Assembly: GCA_003605035.1 (NCBI GenBank)
Contig: QZKJ01000109.1
Span: 1 to 44,063, forward strand
Direction of reading: 5' to 3'
Length of the DNA stretch: 44,063 nt
From: Desulfurivibrio sp.
GTDB lineage: Bacteria; Desulfobacterota; Desulfobulbia; Desulfobulbales; SURF-16
This document shows, piece after piece, positions 15,565 to 23,301 of this stretch (its first letter is position 1; every line of letters starts with the position of its first letter). Position numbers and translations under genes: made by a program. The notes under the pieces are model-generated. The model made no database searches. It saw only the letters and a list, made by a program, of their open reading frames with translations, and was not told the DNA's origin.

Positions 15565-15930
15565 TCAGCCCTGGCCGTTGCCGTTTTTTTCTTCCGTTCC
15601 CTCTTCCACCAGCAGGTCGGATATCATGGCCAGGTGCTGCTGGACTTCAGGGGTATCCTCCTGGAAAATCAAGGCGGCCCCGGTCACCAGGGCCTCCGTC
15701 ACCTTCTGTCTGGCCCTGGTGAGCAGCCGTTGCACGGTGCCGCGGGAAATGCCCATTTTCTGACCGGCCTGTTCCTGGGTCAGCCCCTCCATATCGCAGA
15801 GTTTCAGGGTTTCCAGTTCGTCGCGCAGCAGATCGATCTTGCGCAGCTTGGTCATGGGGATGCGGGCCGGCTTGAAGGCCCGGCCGCACAGTCTGCCTTC
15901 GCACACTCGTTTTTTCTTGGGTCGTGACAC
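15565..15930 (-). CDS. DUF134 (UPF0251) helix-turn-helix protein
   Basis: A 121-residue protein with an N-terminal metal-ligand-like segment (MSRPKKKRVCEGRLCGR) and a sigma-70 region-4-like helix-turn-helix at about 50-90 (GLTQEQAGQKMGISRGTVQRLL). This is the DUF134 family, commonly found beside NifX-type and DUF302-type proteins, and probably a DNA-binding regulator. It is convergent with the NifX-like gene and may control that group. The start MSRPKK is standard for the family. Confidence 0.88.
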   Translation of the reverse strand: MSRPKKKRVCEGRLCGRAFKPARIPMTKLRKIDLLRDELETLKLCDMEGLTQEQAGQKMGISRGTVQRLLTRARQKVTEALVTGAALIFQEDTPEVQQHLAMISDLLVEEGTEEKNGNGQG

Positions 15931-16258
15931 TTTGTAATAACTATAAAAAAAAGAGGTTGATAAAAAAGGGAGTCCATTAACTGACTTACCATATCATACA
16001 GGGAAAATTTGTCTAAAAAAAACAAAATAATGGTTGAGGGCTGACCTGACATAAAATTCATCTTTAAAGATAAAGATTTTTTGTTGACAAAAAGTTGCGA
16101 GATGGATAAGTTCGACAAAACTGAATTACTATTCAGTATTGCGTTTGTTCATTCTGCAGCAGAGAAGTGGAGCGTAAAGAGGCGCGGCATGAAACTGATT
16201 GCTGGGGGTGAGCAGGTTAGGCTTACATATTAACAGATCCTTAGGAGGAAACGAGAAA
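15931..16258 (+). other. dsrA upstream region and leader
   Basis: A 328-bp AT-rich gap between DUF134 and dsrA with no gene. It contains the candidate dsr promoter and palindrome (16084-16137), a leader of about 120 nt and a strong ribosome site TTAGGAGG at about 16241-16248. A TTG at 16199 is open in frame with dsrA but lacks support as a start. Confidence 0.7.
16084..16137 (+). promoter_or_regulatory. Candidate dsr promoter with palindromic operator
   Basis: TTGACA (16084-16089) is followed after 17 bp by TAAGTT (16107-16112). Just downstream, at the expected transcription start, is the perfect palindrome ACTGAAT-TACT-ATTCAGT (16120-16137). A palindrome overlapping the start site is well placed for a repressor; its shape recalls TetR- or CRP/FNR-type half sites, but the factor cannot be named from sequence alone. 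Confidence 0.5.
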
Positions 16259-17539
16259 ATGCCAAAGCATGATACGCCCTTATTGGACGAACTCGAGAAA
16301 GGACCATGGCCAAGCTTTGTAACTGATTTGAAGCGTCAGGCCGCAACAAAACCGGAATGCTGGGACATTCTGGGCCAGGTGGAGCTGTCTTACAAAGACA
16401 GGATCACCCACTGGAAACACGGTGGCATCGTAGGTGTATTCGGCTACGGCGGTGGTATCGTCGGCCGGTACTCCGACGTTCCCAAACAGTTCCCCGGTGT
16501 AGCGCACTTCCATACCGTCCGTGTCAATCAGCCATCAGGTCTGTATTACAGCACGGCGAAACTGCGCGCCATCTGTGATCTGTGGCAGAAATACGGTTCG
16601 GGTATGACCAACATGCACGGTTCAACCGGTGACATGGTACTGCTCGGCACCACCACCCCGAACCTGGAGCCCCTGTTCTACGACCTGACCCATGACCTGA
16701 ATCAGGATCTCGGCGGTTCAGGCTCCAACCTGCGCACCCCGGCCTGCTGTCTGGGCAAGTCACGCTGCGAGTGGTCCTGCTATGATACCCAGGCCCTGTG
16801 CCACTTTCTGACCAATAAATACCAGGACGAGCTCCATCGTCCGGCCTTCCCCTACAAATTCAAATTCAAGATGTCCGGCTGCCCCAATGACTGCGTTGCC
16901 GCCATCGCCCGTTCCGACTTTGCCGTTATCGGCTCCTGGAAGGATGACATCCGCATCGATCAGGCTGCGGTAAAGGGTTACATCAAAGGCGAATTCCCCT
17001 CCAACGGCGGCGCCCATGCCGGTCGTGACTGGGGTAAATTCGACATCCAGAAAGAGGTTCTCGATCTGTGCCCCACCAACTGCATGTGGATGGAAGGCGA
17101 CACCCTGAAGATCGACAACAAGGAATGCACCCGCTGCATGCACTGCATCAACGTCATGCCGCGCGCACTGCGTCCCGGTCTTGAGCAGGGCGCCACCATC
17201 TGCGTCGGCGCCAAGGCCCCGATCCTCGAAGGCGCCCAGTTCGCCACCATGATCATCCCCTTTGTCAAGGTCGATGCTGACAGTGAATATGAAGCGGTTA
17301 CTGAAAATATCGAGAAGATCTGGGATTGGTGGATGGAAGTCGGCAAGAACCGTGAGCGTGTCGGTGAGACCATTCAGCGTGTCGGGCTGCCTACCTTCCT
17401 CAAGGTTATGGAAGTTGAGCCGTTGCCGCAGCATGTGAGAGAGCCTCGCTCCAACCCGTACATTTTCTGGCAGGAAGAAGAGGTTGAAGGCGGCTGGGAG
17501 CGTGATATCAGAGAGTTCCGTAAACGTCACGCACAGTGA
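16259..17539 (+). CDS. dsrA: Dissimilatory sulfite reductase subunit alpha (DsrA)
   Basis: A 426-residue alpha subunit of the DsrAB enzyme that reduces sulfite, with siroheme and [4Fe-4S] clusters, in the cytoplasm. Visible motifs are CCLGKSRCEWSC (C163-C164 through C170 and C174) and MSGCPNDC near 208-213 for the siroheme-coupled cluster, and a ferredoxin domain (CTRCMHCINVMP near 290). Length is close to that of known DsrA. The start is fixed by TTAGGAGG eight bases ahead of ATG. It is followed by dsrB after 64 bp with another strong ribosome site. Together with dsrD it indicates the reductive-type enzyme. Confidence 0.98.
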   Translation: MPKHDTPLLDELEKGPWPSFVTDLKRQAATKPECWDILGQVELSYKDRITHWKHGGIVGVFGYGGGIVGRYSDVPKQFPGVAHFHTVRVNQPSGLYYSTAKLRAICDLWQKYGSGMTNMHGSTGDMVLLGTTTPNLEPLFYDLTHDLNQDLGGSGSNLRTPACCLGKSRCEWSCYDTQALCHFLTNKYQDELHRPAFPYKFKFKMSGCPNDCVAAIARSDFAVIGSWKDDIRIDQAAVKGYIKGEFPSNGGAHAGRDWGKFDIQKEVLDLCPTNCMWMEGDTLKIDNKECTRCMHCINVMPRALRPGLEQGATICVGAKAPILEGAQFATMIIPFVKVDADSEYEAVTENIEKIWDWWMEVGKNRERVGETIQRVGLPTFLKVMEVEPLPQHVREPRSNPYIFWQEEEVEGGWERDIREFRKRHAQ

Positions 17540-17603
17540 TAATCGCTCCTCATAAATAATATCTATAAGCACTTTACTTACTGCAAGATAAGGAGGTAGA
17601 CAT

Positions 17604-18734
17604 ATGGGTTACAATCCAGATAAACCGATGGAAGACAGAATCACCGATCTTGGTCCGCCACATTATGGTGAGTTGATGCCGCCGGTTATCCAGAAGAATT
17701 TCGGCAAATGGCTCTATCATGAAATCACCCAGCCCGGCGTGCTGATGCACAAGGCCGAGAGCGGCGATGAGTGCTGGACCGTGCGCGTCGGCGCCGCCCG
17801 TCTGATCAGTATTGACCATATCCGCGAGATCTGCGATATCGCTGATAAACATTGCGGCGGTTATGTACGCTGGACCACCAGGAACAACGTTGAGTTCATG
17901 GTTGACAGCAAAGCCAAGGTGCAGCCCCTGCTTGACGATCTGAAGAGCCGCGGCAACAAATTCCCGATCGGCGCGACCGGCGCCAGCGTCTCCGCCATCG
18001 TGCATACCCAGGGTTGGGTACACTGCCATACCCCGGCCACGGATGCTTCCGGTGTGGTCAAGGCCGTTATGGATGAGCTGTTTGATTACTTCACCAGCAT
18101 GACCCTGCCCGCCCAGGTGCGTGTTGCTCTGGCCTGCTGTCTGAACATGTGCGGCGCCGTACATGCTTCCGACATCGCTATCCTCGGCATCCACCGCAAA
18201 CCGCCAATGATCGACCATGATGCGATCTCCGGCCTGTGCGAACTGCCGCTGGCCATTTCCGCCTGTCCGCTGGGAGCTGTCAAGCCCATCAAGGCTACCA
18301 ACAGCAAGGGCGAGGAAGTAAAATCCGTCAAGGTTAACGCCGAGCGCTGCATGTTCTGCGGTAACTGCTACACCATGTGCCCGGCCATGCCGCTGGCGGA
18401 TCCGGAAGGTGACGGTATCGCCATTCTGGTCGGCGGCAAGGTTTCCAACTCCCGGGCCATGCCCAAATTCTCCAAGCTGGTTATTCCCTTCCTGCCCAAC
18501 ACCCCGCCGCGCTGGCCCGAGACTGTTGCCGCGGTTAAGAACATCGTCGATGTCTATGCCAAAGACGCCCGTAAGTATGAGCGTGTCGGCGAGTGGGCAG
18601 AAAGAATCGGCTGGGAAAAATTCTTTGAAAAAACAGGTATTCCTTTTACAATCAAGTCAATTGATGACTACCGTCTGGCTTACGATACCTGGAGAACTTC
18701 AACACAGTTCAAGTTCACCAGCCACATTAAGTAA
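17604..18734 (+). CDS. dsrB: Dissimilatory sulfite reductase subunit beta (DsrB)
   Basis: A 376-residue beta subunit of DsrAB, which carries the catalytically active siroheme. The cluster motif is [13 protein letters not shown] (C178-C179 and C183), followed by a [10 protein letters not shown] segment near 219 and a ferredoxin domain [12 protein letters not shown] near 249. The length is typical. AAGGAGG lies at ideal distance before the ATG. It is co-transcribed with dsrA; a hairpin separates it from dsrD. Confidence 0.98.
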   Translation: MGYNPDKPMEDRITDLGPPHYGELMPPVIQKNFGKWLYHEITQPGVLMHKAESGDECWTVRVGAARLISIDHIREICDIADKHCGGYVRWTTRNNVEFMVDSKAKVQPLLDDLKSRGNKFPIGATGASVSAIVHTQGWVHCHTPATDASGVVKAVMDELFDYFTSMTLPAQVRVALACCLNMCGAVHASDIAILGIHRKPPMIDHDAISGLCELPLAISACPLGAVKPIKATNSKGEEVKSVKVNAERCMFCGNCYTMCPAMPLADPEGDGIAILVGGKVSNSRAMPKFSKLVIPFLPNTPPRWPETVAAVKNIVDVYAKDARKYERVGEWAERIGWEKFFEKTGIPFTIKSIDDYRLAYDTWRTSTQFKFTSHIK

Positions 18735-18765
18735 TTGACTGCCTTTCAGTAGTCAGGTATTCTGA

Positions 18766-18795
18766 GGGCAGCAGAGCTTCACGGTTCTGCTGCCC
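18766..18795 (+). promoter_or_regulatory. mRNA hairpin between dsrB and dsrD
   Basis: GGGCAGCAGA (18766-18775) pairs perfectly with TCTGCTGCCC (18786-18795) around a 10-nt loop. There is no U tract, so it is more likely an RNA-stabilising or processing hairpin, or an attenuator, than a full terminator. It could set different levels of DsrAB and DsrD. Confidence 0.6.
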
Positions 18796-18854
18796 GCTGT
18801 CTGTTGAAGATTGAAAGCTTACCTGGACCACATACGACAAAAGGAGTAAGTGAC

Positions 18855-19109
18855 ATGGCGTTAAGTAAAGATGAATTAAAGGCAGCAATTATTGAGAAGG
18901 CAACGAAAGCTCCGAAACCACAGTTGTATATCAAGGATTTATACGAGTGCGATCCGGCATCCTCTCCGCGGGTTATCAAAAACGTCGCCAACGAGCTGGT
19001 GAAAGAACAAAAGCTGATGTTCTGGTCAAGCGGCAGCACGACCATGTATGCGCTGCCCTCCAGGATCAAGAACGAGGAAACGAGAGACAAGGCAGAATCG
19101 GATAAATAA
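18855..19109 (+). CDS. dsrD: DsrD, sulfite-reduction accessory protein
   Basis: An 84-residue winged-helix-like protein that accompanies dsrAB in sulfite- and sulfate-reducing bacteria; it is reported to stimulate DsrAB activity. The sequence is of the DsrD type (ALSKDELKAAIIEKA, LYIKDLYECDP, MFWSSGSTTMYALP). AAAGGAG precedes the ATG at 18855; the open frame from 18804 has no ribosome site. It is followed by a strong bidirectional terminator. Its presence argues for a reductive or disproportionating, not oxidative, Dsr pathway. Confidence 0.97.
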   Translation: MALSKDELKAAIIEKATKAPKPQLYIKDLYECDPASSPRVIKNVANELVKEQKLMFWSSGSTTMYALPSRIKNEETRDKAESDK

Positions 19110-19148
19110 GTAAATAAGCAAGTTTTTCTCGCTCCGCGGGTTCAAAAT

Positions 19149-19184
19149 AAAAAACGCCTGTTCATGCGAACAGGCGTTTTTTTA
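19149..19184. terminator. Bidirectional terminator after dsrD
   Basis: AAAAACGCCTGTTC, loop ATGC, GAACAGGCGTTTTTTT: a perfect stem with an A tract on one side and a T tract on the other. It ends dsrD on the plus strand and the TPR gene (stop at 19205) on the minus strand. Confidence 0.92.
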
Positions 19185-19204
19185 TTGGCTTGATGAATCT
19201 TGTC

Positions 19205-19783
19205 TCAGGCGTGTGCCAGCACTTCCTCGGCCTTCTGGTTCAGCGCCTCGGCATGGCGATTATGTTTATAATTGGCGTGGATTGCTGCGGCCGTGCGGTA
19301 ACAGTCAGCCGCCATTTCCCGCCTGCCGGCATCCAGGTAGATCTGGGCCAGGGTTTCCAGGGTCTCAACCGTGCCCTTGGGGTTGCGCATGGCCTGATAC
19401 TGGTCGATGATGTCGAGATACATGTTGATGGCCTGCTCATGTCTGCCGCAGTCGGCATGGAGTTTCGCCTTTTTTTTGTCCAGTGAAAAAACGCTGATGC
19501 TGTCCCCCTGCTCCTGGCAGATGGCGATAACCCGGTCATAGTGCTGCAGGGCCTTGTCGAAATCGCCGCGTTCGGCGCAGATGTCGCCAAGCTTGTCCGT
19601 GGCATTGGCAATGCCGTTGACGTCCTTCTCCTGTTCAAAGCCGATCAGGGCGTTGTGAAACAGGTTGGCCGCCTGGGCCGTTTCCTTCTTTTTCAGCAGT
19701 TCAAGCCCCTCCTCATAGTCAAGACGCGCCTGGCTCTTATCTGCCTGTTTCTGCTCAGGGTTATACATGTGTAAATCCTTCAT
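19205..19783 (-). CDS. TPR-repeat protein
   Basis: A 192-residue protein of repeated tetratricopeptide helices with no signal peptide. Repeats of about 34-40 residues are visible, for example ANLFHNALIGFEQEKDVNG, GDFDKALQHYDRVIAICQ, GRHEQAINMYLDIIDQYQ and GRREMAADCYRTAAAIHAN. TPRs mediate protein-protein contacts. The ATG at 19783 follows GGAG at 6-base spacing; a later ATG (MYNPEQ) is possible. It is the last of three minus-strand genes facing the dsr operon. The role is unknown; gene clustering suggests a link with sulfur metabolism. Confidence 0.78.
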   Translation of the reverse strand: MKDLHMYNPEQKQADKSQARLDYEEGLELLKKKETAQAANLFHNALIGFEQEKDVNGIANATDKLGDICAERGDFDKALQHYDRVIAICQEQGDSISVFSLDKKKAKLHADCGRHEQAINMYLDIIDQYQAMRNPKGTVETLETLAQIYLDAGRREMAADCYRTAAAIHANYKHNRHAEALNQKAEEVLAHA

Positions 19784-19813
19784 TATGGTCTCCAAAATAT
19801 CTGTTTGCTCTGG

Positions 19814-20953
19814 TTAATCAGCTGCGGAGTCGGTCATCAATGCCAGGGCCTGTCTGGCCAGTTCGCCCACCGTGGTCCGGACGGGCAGGCCGTTTTCGTA
19901 AATGGTGACCGGGGTCGTATCTTCCACCTGTTTTTCAATTGCCCCTTTGAGTTCCAGGGCCTTGATGCGTCCGGCCAGCCGGATGGCATGGCCGCGGGTG
20001 AGCGGGTCAGGAATGTTGACATAAGGGAAAACGCTGTAAATGGGGGTGCCGCGCACAACTTCCGGGCTTTTTTCGGCTATGGCGCCCATGGCCCACAGCA
20101 CCTGGACCCGGCTCGAGGGGACTCCGCGGTACATGAGCAGATGGCGGGCAAAACCGCCGAAGATGTCCGGCCTGGCGGCAATGATGGAGCCAATGGTCTC
20201 CAGCAGACCCCAGTGGGTGGCGGCAGAATCCGTGCACGCCTCATACATCCTGTTCAGCAGATCGCTGACCACCCCGGGTTTTCTGGTGGACAGCCTGGCG
20301 CAGACCTGGCCGATCACATGGGCGCAGAACCAGCGTTTCGCCTCGTCCGGGTCATAGAGCAGACGTTGCATGAACCGGATCGTCTTGGCGTCGTCAAAAG
20401 CGAAATCAACCAGGCTGTCGATATCGCCGGCAAAGACCAGTCGCTCTATCTCCGCCTTGTCCGCCTTCTTTTTCCTGCGCTTGGGATCGCGGGCAGGCTC
20501 CATCGGCGGAATGACGGTCCTGGTCGCCGGTTTAAGCAGCTGTTCGTCGGTTTTCTGTTTGTGGTCTTTAAGCTTCCTGGACAGTTCGGCAAAGTCACGG
20601 GTCAGGCGGATAAAGTAAAGGACGCCCCGCACCTTGCGTCCTTCCACGGTCTTCGTCTCATAGACCTGGTGGGTCTGTTCGTCGTAATTGTCGATGCGGC
20701 CGGTGAGATAATCTTCGTCCGCCGTCAGTTCCCAGGCAAAATCCCAGTTGTCGTCGCAGGCATAGACCAGGCACTCCACCATGGCTGATCCCACATTGAA
20801 GCCGCTGGGGTCCGAGGTGTAAACGGCGCCGCACTGGCAGGTGCCGACCTTGAACTCATTCATTTTCCGCTGCACGGGTTCGCGGGGCTCGTCGACATCC
20901 TGACCGCAGAACGGGCACCAGGGCCGCACCTTGATATTCGGGTTTTTGGCCAT
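19814..20953 (-). CDS. Zinc-ribbon and HEAT-repeat protein (DVU0298-like)
   Basis: A 379-residue protein with an N-terminal zinc-ribbon (CPFCG at about 13-17 and CQCG at about 39-42), a basic linker near 150-165 (PKRRKKKADKAE) and a C-terminal alpha-solenoid of HEAT-type helices (about 170-370). It resembles a family conserved in sulfate reducers and annotated after DVU0298 of Desulfovibrio; that assignment is from memory of the pattern. The function is unknown. It starts 3 bp after the stop of the upstream TPR gene, so the two are co-translated. Its location beside dsrABD fits a sulfur-respiration-linked scaffold. Confidence 0.8.
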   Translation of the reverse strand: MAKNPNIKVRPWCPFCGQDVDEPREPVQRKMNEFKVGTCQCGAVYTSDPSGFNVGSAMVECLVYACDDNWDFAWELTADEDYLTGRIDNYDEQTHQVYETKTVEGRKVRGVLYFIRLTRDFAELSRKLKDHKQKTDEQLLKPATRTVIPPMEPARDPKRRKKKADKAEIERLVFAGDIDSLVDFAFDDAKTIRFMQRLLYDPDEAKRWFCAHVIGQVCARLSTRKPGVVSDLLNRMYEACTDSAATHWGLLETIGSIIAARPDIFGGFARHLLMYRGVPSSRVQVLWAMGAIAEKSPEVVRGTPIYSVFPYVNIPDPLTRGHAIRLAGRIKALELKGAIEKQVEDTTPVTIYENGLPVRTTVGELARQALALMTDSAAD

Positions 20954-20955
20954 GA

Positions 20956-21585
20956 TCAGTGTTCTTCGTTAACGGCTTTGATGAAATTGGGGTCCACCGG
21001 GTAGCCGCGCTTTATTGCCTCGTCAATGGCTTTTCTGGCTGCCGGGAAATCCTTGCTGTAATAATAGGCCACCGCCAGATTATTGTGGGACATGGGGAAG
21101 TTCGGGTCCAGCTCCACCGCTTTTTTGGCGGCAGCCAGCGCTTCAGCGAAGTTGCCGGCCATGATCTGCGCCGAGGCGAGATTCACCCAGGCAAAGGCCA
21201 GTTTCGGATCATGGTGGGTGGCCTTGGTGTAGGCCTCGATGGCCTTGTCCTGCTCGCCTTTCTGCTGCATGATCAGCCCGATATTGGTATGGGCCTGGGC
21301 CGGGTTCGGGGCATGGAGCAGGGCCATCTTGTTGGCCTGCAGCGCCTCGTCCAGTTTGCCGAGTTCAAAGTAGACGGCGCCGAGATTGATGTAGGCCTCA
21401 GCCGATTGTTCATCAATTTCCAGGCATCTTTTCAGCTCCCTGATGGCATCATTGTGCCGGCCGGCTTTGCGGTAAACCAGGGCCAGATGATGATGGGCCA
21501 TAATGGATTCGGGATGTTCCGTGCATTTCTGCTCCATCTCCGCTATCACTTTGGAGAGGTCTTCGTTCAGTTGCTTGTCGGCCAT
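20956..21585 (-). CDS. TPR-repeat protein
   Basis: A 209-residue protein with five clear tetratricopeptide repeats (for example GRHNDAIRELKRCLEID, GKLDEALQANKMALLHAP, GEQDKAIEAYTKATHHDP and GNFAEALAAAKKAVELDP) across residues about 25-195. There is no signal peptide or catalytic motif. It is the first gene of the minus-strand TPR/HEAT/TPR unit. A scaffold or assembly role is likely; the partner is unknown. Confidence 0.82.
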   Translation of the reverse strand: MADKQLNEDLSKVIAEMEQKCTEHPESIMAHHHLALVYRKAGRHNDAIRELKRCLEIDEQSAEAYINLGAVYFELGKLDEALQANKMALLHAPNPAQAHTNIGLIMQQKGEQDKAIEAYTKATHHDPKLAFAWVNLASAQIMAGNFAEALAAAKKAVELDPNFPMSHNNLAVAYYYSKDFPAARKAIDEAIKRGYPVDPNFIKAVNEEH

Positions 21586-21885
21586 GGGAATTCCTTATGA
21601 TCATAATTTTTTTTGGTCGGAACCGCACTCCGGGACAATAACCGGGAGGAGGAGCAAACATTGATCCGGAGCGATTGCGCGCCAGGAGGAGCAGTCTGTG
21701 TTGCCATTTTTCAAGTTGGTTGAATTTAACCATGAATACAAAGAATTTCAAGTTAATGAGGAAATTAGGGAAAAGATTTATCCGCTTTTTATTGCTTCCT
21801 TGACTTTGTATCGGTTGAGTGGCATGAATCAAGAGCGGCAATGGCGGAAAACAGCAGTGGATTTTAAGTGGAAACGGAGTTGTGC
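21586..21885. other. Intergenic region before cbiA/dsrN
   Basis: An AT-rich gap of 300 bp between divergent genes. On the plus strand TTGACT near 21797 is the best -35-like element, with only a weak -10. I see no cobalamin-riboswitch-like structure and no credible small gene. Confidence 0.4.
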
Positions 21886-23301
21886 GTGGCTGAGAACACA
21901 GGACTTCCCCGGGGGCTGGTCGTGGCCGGACTCGGGGGGGGATCAGGCAAGAGCGTGGTAGCGGTGGGGCTGGTGGCCCTGCTGGCCCGCCGGGGTCACC
22001 GGGTGGTCCCCTTCAAAAAGGGGCCGGATTACATTGATGCCGGCTGGCTCAGCCTTGCCGCCGGTTGTCCCTGCTTTAATCTTGATCCGTATCTGATGGA
22101 GGAGCAGGCCATGCTCTCCTCCTTTGCCGAACATGCCGCGGGTAACGATTTTGTCATCGTGGAGGGCAACCGCGGCCTCCATGACGGGGTGGACGCCAGC
22201 GGCACATACAGTACGGCGGAACTGGCCTGCCGGCTCGGGCTGCCGGTGCTGCTGGTGGTGGACTGCACCAAGACCACCCGCACCGTGGCCGCCCTGGTGC
22301 TCGGCTGCAAGCTGCTTGATGAGCGGGTCAACATTGCCGGCGTGGTGCTCAACCGCATCGGCAGCGCCCGTCATGAGCAGATCGTCCGGGAGGCGGTGGA
22401 GAAATACACGGGCATCCCGGTCGTGGGCGCCATCCGCCGGATGAAAAAGGACATCTTTCCCATGCGGCACCTGGGGGTCACCCCATTCCAGGAATATGAC
22501 GGTTCTGAGGAGGCCCTGCAGCTGCTGGCGGAGACCATCGACAAAAGCGTCAGCCTGGCGGCGGTGGAGGCGTTGATGGCCACCCCGGTCATGCAGCCCG
22601 GCCAGCAGGAGTGCGGCAGCGCCGGCGGCCGGCCGGTGCGCATCGGCGTCATCCGCGACGCCGCCTTTCAGTTCTATTACCCGGAAAACCTGCTGGCGCT
22701 CACGCGGTGCGGGGCGGAGCTGGTGGAGATCAATTCCATGCTGGCGAAGGAGCTGCCGGCCGTGGACGCTCTTTACATCGGCGGCGGCTTTCCGGAAACC
22801 AGCGCCCGGCTGCTGGCCGACAACGGCTCGTTCCGCCAGTCGATCAGGCAGCTGGCCCGGCAGGGCCTGCCCATTTACGCGGAATGCGGCGGGCTCATTT
22901 ATCTGGGCGAAAAAATCACCCTGGAGGGCGAGGAGTATCCCCTGGTCGGACTTTTCCCGGTGCAGTTCACCCTGGAAAAAAAGCCCCAGGCCCATGGCTA
23001 TTCGGTGCTGGTGGCAAGAAACGGCAATCCCTTTTATGCGCCGGGTACCCAGATCAAGGGCCACGAGTTCCGCTACAGCAGGGTGGCGTCCTGGCCCGGC
23101 CCGGCCGAGGCCCTTGGTTTTGACATGCAGCGGGGGGTGGGCTTTGTCGACGGCCGGGACGGGCTGATCTATAAAAACGTGCTGGCCCTGTATACCCATG
23201 TGCATGCGGTAGGCACCCCGCAGTGGGCGCCGGCCCTGGTGGCCAGGGCCCGGGAGTATGCCGGCGGCCCGGCGAGGAATGATATATGTTCGCAAAATTA
23301 A
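21886..23301 (+). CDS. dsrN: Cobyrinate a,c-diamide synthase family amidase (CbiA/DsrN)
   Basis: A 471-residue glutamine-dependent amidase. It has a P-loop GGGSGKS near 17-23, the CbiA-type KKGPDYIDAGW segment, and a class I glutamine amidotransferase domain with nucleophile Cys in YAECGGLIYLGE (about C334). In corrin synthesis this enzyme amidates cobyrinate; the closely related DsrN is thought to amidate siroheme, the DsrAB cofactor. No other cobalamin gene is nearby and dsrABD is 3 kb away, so DsrN is preferred, though the sequence alone does not decide. The GTG at 21886 is chosen because GGAG lies 6 bases before it; a GTG at 21868 is the alternative. Its 3' end overlaps the next gene by 16 bp. 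Confidence 0.88.
   Translation: MAENTGLPRGLVVAGLGGGSGKSVVAVGLVALLARRGHRVVPFKKGPDYIDAGWLSLAAGCPCFNLDPYLMEEQAMLSSFAEHAAGNDFVIVEGNRGLHDGVDASGTYSTAELACRLGLPVLLVVDCTKTTRTVAALVLGCKLLDERVNIAGVVLNRIGSARHEQIVREAVEKYTGIPVVGAIRRMKKDIFPMRHLGVTPFQEYDGSEEALQLLAETIDKSVSLAAVEALMATPVMQPGQQECGSAGGRPVRIGVIRDAAFQFYYPENLLALTRCGAELVEINSMLAKELPAVDALYIGGGFPETSARLLADNGSFRQSIRQLARQGLPIYAECGGLIYLGEKITLEGEEYPLVGLFPVQFTLEKKPQAHGYSVLVARNGNPFYAPGTQIKGHEFRYSRVASWPGPAEALGFDMQRGVGFVDGRDGLIYKNVLALYTHVHAVGTPQWAPALVARAREYAGGPARNDICSQN

Noticed and set aside
16199..16258. Upstream TTG start for dsrA
   Set aside because: The ATG at 16259 has a strong ribosome site and the conserved N-terminus; the extension has neither.
21886..23301. 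A cobalamin biosynthesis locus
   Set aside because: Only one CbiA-type gene is present, with no other cob/cbi gene or cobalamin riboswitch nearby; siroheme amidation fits the dsr context better.
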